Shown here in pieces: positions 10,599-19,900 of a stretch of DNA of 64,000 nucleotides. Origin of the DNA: an uncultured Clostridia bacterium (GTDB lineage: Bacteria; Bacillota; Clostridia; HGM11514); assembly GCA_934464705.1 (NCBI GenBank), contig CAKSKB010000002.1, positions 119,725 to 183,724 on the forward strand, given 5' to 3'. The position numbers were made by a program, and so were the translations under genes. How positions within the stretch are numbered: the first letter of the stretch is position 1; the number at the start of each line of letters is the position of its first letter. Below the pieces are notes generated by a model. That model was not told where the DNA came from and made no database searches. It was given only the letters and a program-made list of their open reading frames with translations.

Positions 10599-11909
10599 TT
10601 ATTTTATGGTGAAATTCCCTTCCGTATCAACCAGTTTTTCGGTCTTGCCGTCATTGCTCACATTTGCAAAACCGGCAAATGTGTAGGCACTGCCTTCGGT
10701 TATTGCATTTCCGTAAACTCTGATTGCAAATGCGTCACCGGCATAACTCGAGTTAAGGGTCAGAGGATTGCCGTCTGCGTCTTTGAGAATCACACCGCAT
10801 GAATCCACAGCCCATCCGTTTGCGGCAATCTTAAAGTACATGACCGCGGATTTGTAAGTTTTTCCGTCAGCCGCTTCGTAATTTCCAACATTCGGAGCAA
10901 CGCTCGAAATGCTCGGATTGCTTGCTGCAGCCGCGGAAATCTTATTCTCGGTTTGTGCCGTAACCGTCACTCCGTGCTTCGGTTCAACTGTGCTGACGGG
11001 CGTGATGTCAACCGCAATGTACTTTCCGACATCAGCCTCAACAGGGGTATAAACATTGGAATTTGCATCCTCGATATTTTCCCATGTTTCTCCGTCGGCG
11101 GAGGATTTCCACTGATACAAAGGAAGCCCGAGCTCATCGCCGTCAGGGTCCGAAATGTCGGCATATGCCGTCAGAATTTCGCCGACCTTTGCATTGCCGG
11201 TAATTTCAGCATTTGCCGCAACGGGGGCATTTGCCTGCTTGTAAATTTTCACATAATCAAGGACAAATTCCGACTGCGTACTATTATAGCACCCCATAAA
11301 ATTTATGTTATTCAGATAGTAAGCGGAGGTATCGGTACCGGATTTAAGCGCTCTGTCTTTTCCGCCTGTGTAGATACTCAGCTCTTTGCCCTCGGAATCG
11401 GTAATCTTCATATTATATATTCCGCTTGCCGAATCGACATCGATAACCGTTGTATACCACTCTCCGGGAGTTGTGGTTGTTATGAACACATTATCAACAT
11501 CCGCCGGCGTGCGGAGGCTTCCCGAAGCCCAGAGCCAGCAAGGTTTGACCGAAAATTTTGACGTTCCGTTCGAAAAACCGAGCGAAAGTATAAAAATATT
11601 GTGAGTGTCTTTCGGCTCTTTTACGTAATTATCCTTCCAGCGGTATTCGATTTTATAAGAACCGCCGAAAGATGTGCCGAACTCATCGCTGTTTATCGCA
11701 TAAGCAGGATATGCCGTCGTGCTGTTCGGAACGAGAGAAAACACATGGTTTCCGTTGTCGTCCGAAACGGTTCCGTTGCCGTATTTTCCGACATTTATCT
11801 TGCTGAAATCCTGTGTGTATTCGGTGTTATCGGCAAAAACGGATGCCGAAATGCAGCTAACAGCTAAAACGATTGCAAAAACCAAACATGCCAACTTTTT
11901 AATTTTCAT
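10599..11909 (-). CDS. Secreted accessory protein, paralogue of the N-terminus of the 1558-residue protein
   Basis: 436 residues with a signal peptide (about 1-27, ending SVFA). Residues 28-225 nearly duplicate the sandwich domain of the downstream protein: EYTQDFSKINVGKYGNG, SFGGSYKIEYRWKDNY and DVDSASGIYNMKITDS occur in both. An Ig-like repeat follows (LPLYQWKSSADGETW), then a short C-terminal beta domain ending EGNFTIK. There is no SLH or CuAO module and no catalytic region, so it may be a free carbohydrate-binding protein; this is inference. It lies 49 bp behind the fucosidase gene and 13 bp ahead of the beta-helix gene, so the three are probably co-transcribed. Confidence 0.8.
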   Translation of the reverse strand: MKIKKLACLVFAIVLAVSCISASVFADNTEYTQDFSKINVGKYGNGTVSDDNGNHVFSLVPNSTTAYPAYAINSDEFGTSFGGSYKIEYRWKDNYVKEPKDTHNIFILSLGFSNGTSKFSVKPCWLWASGSLRTPADVDNVFITTTTPGEWYTTVIDVDSASGIYNMKITDSEGKELSIYTGGKDRALKSGTDTSAYYLNNINFMGCYNSTQSEFVLDYVKIYKQANAPVAANAEITGNAKVGEILTAYADISDPDGDELGLPLYQWKSSADGETWENIEDANSNVYTPVEADVGKYIAVDITPVSTVEPKHGVTVTAQTENKISAAAASNPSISSVAPNVGNYEAADGKTYKSAVMYFKIAANGWAVDSCGVILKDADGNPLTLNSSYAGDAFAIRVYGNAITEGSAYTFAGFANVSNDGKTEKLVDTEGNFTIK

Positions 11910-11958
11910 AGTAAAGTCCTCCTGAAATTATAATTTTATAATCTATATAATGGGCAGT

Positions 11959-12921
11959 TTACCCTTGTTTTTTACCCAACTCCCTAAGTATATCAACGCA
12001 CGGAGCGGGTATTCTGCCTAAGCTGTCCGGTCCGACATTGAGAAGATAATTTATCCCTCTTTCGTTGAGGTGGTTTTTGATTTCAAAGAGTTTTTCGGCA
12101 CTTTTCCAGTTCTGGTCGAACGGTTTGTAACCCCAGGTGTCGTTGAGGGTGCACGCCGATTCGTAGAGGGTATCTTTGTAGTCATCGGGAATCTCATTAT
12201 CTCCTGTCGAGGTATAATCGCCCCGTCCGTTGCCTATTCTCGAATTTACAAGAGCGTTCGGCTGATACTTTTTAACCATTTTGTAAAGCTCGTCGCTCTG
12301 CTCCGGCGTGATGTCATGCGGAGTATCGAACCATACAAGGCACAAATCGCCGTATTTTGTCAAAATTTCTTTAATCTGAGGTTTGATTTTCTGCTCAAAC
12401 GCAATCGAGTAATCCTTTTTGGAATTATCGGGGAAGTCCCACTCATTGTCCCAGGTCATCTTTCCCAGATTCAAAAATTCCCGTCCGTATCCGCCGCCGT
12501 GTTCGCAGCGCCAGTCGATTTCCTGAGAATAGTAAAGCCCGAATTTCATGCCACAGCGTCTGCACGCCTCCGCAAGCTCGGCAACAACATCACGCTTGAA
12601 GGGTGTACTGTCAACGATATTGAAGCTGTCCGCGTCGGATTTGTACATTGCAAAGCCTTCGTGGTGCTTTGATGTCATAACTATGTATTTCATGCCGGCT
12701 TCCTTTGCGGTTTCAACCCATTCGTCCGCATTGAAATATATCGGGTTAAACGCTTTTGCAAGTTTTTCATATTCGCTATTCGGAATTTTAAAATAAGACT
12801 GCGCCCATTCGCCGATGGTTTCCATTCTTTTTCCTTTATATTCTCCGCCGAGAACGGAATACAGCCCCCAATGTATCATCATACCGAATTTGAGTTCTTT
12901 AAACCAATTATTTTTATTCAT
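11959..12921 (-). CDS. Alpha-L-fucosidase, GH29, compact cytoplasmic form
   Basis: 320 residues without a signal peptide. GH29 signatures: FGMMIHWGLYSV near the N-terminus, MTSKHHEGF (about 82-90), LYYSQEIDW, the nucleophile motif LVWFD (Asp199) and TLNDTWGY. The family removes L-fucose from glycans with retention of configuration. The protein is shorter than usual members (about 430-500) because it stops after the TIM barrel (ending around NVGPDSLGRIPAP) and lacks the C-terminal beta-sandwich. Being intracellular, it probably acts on imported oligosaccharides released by the secreted neighbours. First gene of the minus-strand cluster, divergent from the AraC regulator. The ribosome site is AAAGGTG. 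Confidence 0.9.
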   Translation of the reverse strand: MNKNNWFKELKFGMMIHWGLYSVLGGEYKGKRMETIGEWAQSYFKIPNSEYEKLAKAFNPIYFNADEWVETAKEAGMKYIVMTSKHHEGFAMYKSDADSFNIVDSTPFKRDVVAELAEACRRCGMKFGLYYSQEIDWRCEHGGGYGREFLNLGKMTWDNEWDFPDNSKKDYSIAFEQKIKPQIKEILTKYGDLCLVWFDTPHDITPEQSDELYKMVKKYQPNALVNSRIGNGRGDYTSTGDNEIPDDYKDTLYESACTLNDTWGYKPFDQNWKSAEKLFEIKNHLNERGINYLLNVGPDSLGRIPAPCVDILRELGKKQG

Positions 12922-13071
12922 ATTTCACCTTTCTGTTGCATAAATCACTTTTTTGTAGTATAATTAAATCAACGACCTTACAATATCATTATAATTAAAT
13001 GCGTTCTGATTGTAAATATAATAAATATTTCAAAAGTTGCTCAAAATAGTCTTTTTGAAAGGAGTGGTGTT

Positions 13072-13839
13072 TTGAATTTTATTTTTACCACATTCGGCAG
13101 AACATCTATTAAGGGACACTGGTTTGTGACCAACGATTTTGTGTGCTCAAAGCTTTACTATGTGTTCGGCGGAAGCGCACATTACATCTACAAGGGTAAA
13201 AAGTATTTTTTCAAAAAGGGGTACATGTATCTCATTCCGTCAACCGTTTATGTGGAATATTTTCATGACGAGGCGGAGGATTTCGACCATTTGTTTTTTA
13301 ACTTCATATCCTCTCCGCCGCTGATGACAAACGAAATTCTTGAATTTGTTCCGGACGAAAAAATGATGAAGCTTATTGAATTTTCATCGCTTTCTCTCAA
13401 AAACGAAAGGTATAAATACAAGGCCGGCGACATAGTTCTGGCGGAACACATAGTTAATCTCATGATAAGCCTTATAAGCGAAATGATCGGCAAGGAAATC
13501 CCGAGGGACAAAAGAATCATCAGCGCAGTGGAGTTTATACATAACCGCTACGCCGAAAACATCACAATCGACAGGCTTGCAAAGGATTTGTATCTCGAAA
13601 CCAACTATTTCATAAAGCTTTTCAAAAAATCGATGGGCGTGTCGCCGTACCAGTATATAAAAAACTACAGGCTGAACATTGCCCTGAACCACATCAGAAA
13701 CGGAATGAGCATAAAGGATGCAGGCGCCGCCGCAGGCTTTGAAACCGCATCGGCGTTTTCTGCCGCGGTCAAAAAAAGTTTCGGGGTTTCCCCGAAATAT
13801 TTTGCGGACAATCCGAGCATTTATGTATCAAAATCTTAA
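13072..13839 (+). CDS. AraC-family transcriptional regulator
   Basis: 255 residues. The start is TTG at 13072, with AAGGAG at 13059-13064. The N-terminal cupin-like sensor contains HYIYKGKKYFFKKGYMYLIP. The C-terminal 100 residues hold the two AraC helix-turn-helix units (ITIDRLAKDLYLETNYFIKL and the MSIKDAGAAAGFETASAFSA region) and the ending FGVSPKYF. These regulators typically sense a sugar and activate adjacent glycan genes. It is divergently transcribed from the GH29 cluster across a 150-bp region and precedes the giant secreted protein gene, so it probably controls one or both; no operator could be defined. Confidence 0.88.
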   Translation: MNFIFTTFGRTSIKGHWFVTNDFVCSKLYYVFGGSAHYIYKGKKYFFKKGYMYLIPSTVYVEYFHDEAEDFDHLFFNFISSPPLMTNEILEFVPDEKMMKLIEFSSLSLKNERYKYKAGDIVLAEHIVNLMISLISEMIGKEIPRDKRIISAVEFIHNRYAENITIDRLAKDLYLETNYFIKLFKKSMGVSPYQYIKNYRLNIALNHIRNGMSIKDAGAAAGFETASAFSAAVKKSFGVSPKYFADNPSIYVSKS

Positions 13840-13978
13840 TGTTTCAACGGCTCGCTTTCTTGAAAAAATTTTAAAAATCATACTTTGGTATGATGACAAG
13901 ACAGAAAATATATGATATAACATATTATATATGTAGTTTTATCGGAGTAAAAATAATTTTTCGGGAGGAAATTACACT

Positions 13979-16900
13979 ATGAGAAAATCAAACAGACTGT
14001 TAAGCATTCTGTTGTCGGTGTTAATGCTTGTTTCGATGATTCCGCAGGCATCATTCGCCGACGAAGGCAATGTCGCCAGAATCGGCGATGCAGAATATGC
14101 TACCCTTGAAGATGCGTTTGACAATTATGACGAGGAGAATGGACAGCCCATTGAACTTCTTGCAAACGCCGAAATTGAAGACAACGGACCGTCTTTTCCG
14201 TGCACGGTAAACATGAACGGATTTTCAATTACCGGAACCGGCGATGAAGGTTTGTGTATTTGGACATACGACGGAGAAGTTGCTTTTAACGGCGGCACAA
14301 TAAACGGCAAACTGCTCCTCGACTGTACCGATGGCAGTGTGGTAATCGATGCACCCGCCGGTGCGGAATACGCTGTAAATGGAGATGTCGATATTACCAG
14401 CGGTTCGCTCACGGTAAAAGGCAATGCAAGAGTCGGCATAAAAGGCACGCTCAAAACCTCATATGAAAATATTGACATATCGGGAACCGAGAAGGCTGTG
14501 GAACTTACCGAAGCGATCGACCTTCGCGGAATCAGCGATACTTACAAAATTGTCGGCTCTGATGACTATGAAGGCACAATGCTCGACGCAAGCTTTGAAT
14601 CCGGTACATATATGGCGGGCAGTTCGGCTGCAAAAAGAATAAAAGCAGCACTGAAAGATACCGGACCTGCAAAACCGGTTCCGTCTGTTTCGCCCGAAAA
14701 TGCAACGATATATACAGGGCAAATAGGAACATTCAATATCACCTTTGACGGTGATGAAGATCTTGCAGCTTATGTGCAGCAAAACGCACAGGATAATATA
14801 TCGGCAACTCTTTCGGAGGATCAGAAAACCGTTACGGTATCCGTTCCGAAAGACGCCAAGCCGGGAAAATACATTCTTTATGTTCGTGTAACCGGCGATG
14901 CATTTCGGCAGGCAAAAACAGAATTCACCGTTGCGGTGTGTAACCATGAGAATATAGATGACGATGAAGACGACAGAAGCTGCAAATGCAAAACATGCGG
15001 CAGGCAGATGGTGCGCCTTTCCGAAAGCGACAAAGCCGGCGAATACGGTTGGATTAATACTGCTAAGTATTTTGAAACCATAGACGAAGCGATAGCCGCT
15101 ATACCCGACTACGATGATATTGAACATATGGACGGAACATACGATCAATTGCGCTACCAGTATGAAGTGCGGTATTATGAAGATATTACACTTGACCACG
15201 ACCTTATAGTAAAAGATAAACCTTTTAATATCGCAGCGAATTCCCCGAAATATGATGCCAAGCTTTCGTTTACTGACGGTCACTCCATGGTGATATCAAG
15301 AGATACGGTAAGCAAATTAAACTCAGTAGACCTCTATCAAATCAAAGACATCGGTAGCATCACGCTCGGAAAGAATGCGTATCTTACAGCCTTCAATCAA
15401 ACTGTTGATAATCTGATTTTAGCAGATACAACTGCAGATTTAGGCAGTTTGGTGTCGGAAGATGCATCGGCAACTGACGAATTCGTCAGTTTAAAAATTA
15501 AACATTTGGAAGCAGCCGCACCGGGCTGCACAATAGGTGATTTTCTCCAAAGCGGCGACAGAACTCTGGCATACAGATATTGCGACACCGAGCAAGAATA
15601 CGGCAGCTTAAGAGATTATGTTAACGAAACATACCTCACAGAGGTATCAAATGTTGCGGTGGTTAATGCGCCTATCCGGAACTTTAACCCCGAGCTTGAC
15701 GAGGCAAGCAAAGGCGCGGTTTATCCGAGCGAAATCACAATCAACCTGAATGCAACGGTTGATTCCGATGCAACAGCACGGTACAAAGTTGTAAAACCGG
15801 ACGATTTGCTGCAGAACTGCATATGGGGCACAAACTCTGAAAATAACAAAATTGTTTTCAGTGAATTTCCGGCAGGAACATACAATGTCGGAATTGAGGC
15901 CACAGCAACCGTATACTCATATGAATATGTAATAACAAAATATCTGCCGGTTACGGTAGAGAAGAAATCTATCGACAGCAGCGACATAAAGATTAAGATA
16001 AACGGAAAGGACGCACCGTACGAATTTCCGTATGCACGCGGACCGGAATCTGTCGCTGTTCAGGTATATGATAATGACAAAGATGTTACCGAGGAATTTA
16101 ACATAAGCGGCGACCTTAGGGCATTTAATGTATTTGATAATTATGAAGTCCTCGTCAAAGCGAAAGAGGACGGCGGCTATACGGGTTCAAAAACCGTTAA
16201 TTATTCGGTAACACAGATTGATCCCGAGGAAAATACGGATTATAAGGTTGACATGCCCGCCTCGCTTGTTTATGACGGCACACCTAAGAGCGTGGCTGTA
16301 ACCGAACTTAACGATTCTCAGGTTGTAGCAAGCGAAATAACATATGCAAAAGCTACGGATGACGGATATTCCGAACCGGTATCGGAGGCACCTACGCAGC
16401 CCGGCACATATAAGGTTTATGTAACGCTTCCCGAGACGCACAACTATAATTACAAACAATTCACAACAGACTTTACAATAGAAAAAGCGGATGTTAAATT
16501 CGAGTATACAAAGTTGTTGAAAGATGTATATAATTATGAGGACGACAAAAGGATTGCCGGCAAGATTCTGAAATCGGACAGCGCTGCCGAAAACATAGAT
16601 GCTCCGACCGGAACCGTACAGATAACCGGAATCAAAACTTTCGGTTCGGATCTTAAATTTTTTGTCAATATACCTATTAAAGATGACGGAAGCTTTGAAT
16701 TTGAACTGCCGCCGCTTTCCGCAGCAGGTATGTCTTATAAAATTATAGTGCAATATTTGGGTGATGACTATTATAAAGAGTGCTTTGATCCAAACGGCGA
16801 CTACATCATTGCCGTAGGCAGACGCCAGCTCAATAATTTCAGCGTTTCAAATAACGAGCACAGATATGCTCCGGGCGTTGAAAGAAAAATAACGGTGTCG

Positions 16901-19900
16901 GCACCTGAATCAAGGTGGCTTACAAATGACGATTTTGTCGTTAAATACTATCTTGTCGACGAAAACTCGGGCAAGCTTGCGTCAACCGAGCCCGTAGAAC
17001 ACACGATCTCGGCAGGCAGATATTTGTATGTAATTTCGCTTAAAGACGAACACAAGGATAACTACGGAATCACATTTGAATATAAGGTAGACGGAAAAGC
17101 GGACATTCCCGATACTTCCTTCTACAAAAACACCGGTTTTATGGACATCAAAGCGTCAAGCGACTTTTCGCAGAAGCCCATTTCGTTTGAAAAAGGCATT
17201 GTGAACATAAAATCGGGCGAAAAATTCACAAACACGCTCAAAAACGAAAATGCCTCAACGGTAACTTACGAATCCTCCGATACGGATGTTGTTTATGTAG
17301 ACCGAAACGGCGAGATTACCGCTAAAAAGAGCGGTACTGCGACAATCACCGCAACAAGCACAATGGAGGGCGCAACTCCGGTTTATGCAAGTTATACGGT
17401 GAATGTCAAAAAAGAGCTTACAAAAGACTGCTTTGAAATTTCAGCCACAGAAAAATCCTATGACGGCTCGAAATCGGCAGTTGTTACGGCAACGCTGAAG
17501 GACGAATATAAAGCAGATCAAAACGATGTTGTAAAGGCTGAAATCACCGCCGAATTTGATAAATCCGACGCAGGAAGCCGAACCGTAGTCTATGAAATTA
17601 CGGGCATTTCGGGTAAAAATGCCGATAAATATGTTCTGTCGGAAACCGCAGAAAATCTTAAAGGCGAGGTAAATGGCACAATCAGAAAAGCGGTTGTTAC
17701 GGTTATATGCGCAAGGTTTACCACACGCACTTTCGACGGAACCGCTCAGACAGCCGATGTATCGGCAATGGCAAACGGCAGAATTTTCGATATATCTAAT
17801 TACACCGTTAAATATGCGGGCGAAACCGAAGCTGTTAAGGTCGGCGAATACAGTATCAGCATTGAGCTTAGCGATACCGCAAGCGCAAACTATGAGGTTG
17901 AACCGTTTAATGCGGTGCTTAAAATCGTTAATGCCGCTCAGGATATATTCGCAGTTGAAAATGTTCCCGAAAATGTTTACTACGGTGACACATTCGCCGT
18001 TTCGGCAACGGGCGCAGACGGCGATGTTACATATGAAATTACGGACGGCGGTGACATTGCGGAAATCAGCGCAAACGGCGAGGTCAAGGTGAAAGATGTC
18101 GGCAGGGTGACAATTAAGGCAACAAGCAAAAAGGACGGCTACACCGACCGCACCGCAGTTAAAACCTTCGAGGCGAAAAAGAGAATTTTGACCCCGTCGG
18201 CGACGGCTGTAAACAGAGAATATAACGGCGAAAACGGCGTCAGCGTGGATATTGCCCTTTCCGGCGGTATCGTGACCGGCGACACTGTCACGGCAAGCGC
18301 ATCGGGTTCAATGATAAATTCCGACGCCGGCAGCGGCAAAATCGTTTATGTAAGCGCAATTGCGCTCAGTAACAATGAAAAATACACCTTAAGCACGAAC
18401 AGTCTGCAGACAACCGTTGACATCACACCGATTGAAATTAAAGATTTCGCAGTTTCGGCGATGAGCAAAAAATATGACGGTACAGCGAATGCGCAGGCGA
18501 GCGTTGGTGAAATAAGTGATGTAATCGAGGGCGACAAGAGCTTTGTAAGCATTGCCGGTACGGCGGAATTCGACACGGCCGACAGCGGCACGGATAAAAC
18601 CGTCACCTTTACCGCAAGCGGACTTTCGGGCGCAAAGGCGCACAACTACACTCTCGGTAAATTATCTGCAGCTGCAACCGCAGATATTGAGCCGCTGAAA
18701 GTTAATTTTACAGTCGGTCAGACATCATTTGTGTATGACGGCAAGGACAAGGAAATAAACATTTCTGCAACCGACGAAAACGGCAGAATCTTTGACGGTT
18801 TCACGGTTAATTATGATAAAACTCCCAATGCGGCAGGCACATACACCGCAAAAGTTTCGCTTAACGATGCGAAAAACTATGTTACAACCCAGGGCGATAT
18901 TGCGGTAACCGTAGAAGCTGCAACGCAGAATCAGCTTGTAATTGCCGGGCTTCCCGGAACGGTTGAATATCTCGATGAATTCAAGCTTGAAGCCTTCGGC
19001 GGCGCAGAAGGCGGCACGGTTTCCTGGAAGGTGACAGAAGGAAAGGCAAGCATATCGGAAGACGGTACGGTTACAGTTGACGGTATCGGCAAAATCGAAA
19101 TCACTGCGGTAAAATCAAGCGCCAACTATGCGGATATTTCCTCAAAAGTAATATTTACCGCAATGCCGAAAAACATCACATTTGAGCTTGATAAACTCGA
19201 ACAGATATACGGCAGCACAATGGAAGTGGGCGTTAATCCGAGCGATTCAAGAATTACCGCCGGTGATTTTGAGGTAAAATACAACGGCAGCGAGGATGTT
19301 CCGAAAAATGCAGGCAAATACAGGGTTGAAGTTACCGCAACAAACCCTAATTATAAGGGTTCGGCACACGATACGCTTGTAATCGCCAAGGCAAAGCCGA
19401 GCGGCAGCATACAGATAAGCAGCGAATTTACATATGGCGACACCGTTTCGGCAGCGGTTAATAATATTTCAGAAGGCACAAGCGCAAAAATCACATATGC
19501 CGGTACGGGAATTTACATTCCGCAGGAGGAAGCGCCGAAAAACGCCGGAAATTACACTGCGATTGCTGAAATCACTGGCGAGAACTACGAAACGCTGACG
19601 GTTACAAAGAATTTCACAATCAAAAAGGCGACTCTCACCGTAAAAGCAGAGAACGCAAGCCGTGCATACGGCGACGCCAACCCCATATTTAAGCTTAAAT
19701 ACGAAGGATTTGTAAGCGGAGATAACGAAAGCGTTCTTTTGTATGAACCCTCTGCAACGGTAAACGCAAACGCATCGAGTGCGGTTGGCAAATATAACAT
19801 CACGGTTTCGGGCGGATATGCCGAAAATTATCAGTTTGCTTATGACAATACCGGTGAGCTTGAAATCACAGGTGCGTCAGGTGCAGCCCTTTATATTACG

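Noticed and set aside
14459..15283. 274-codon open frame opposite the giant secreted gene
   Set aside because: No ribosome site, Cys/Phe/Arg-rich composition typical of antisense shadows.
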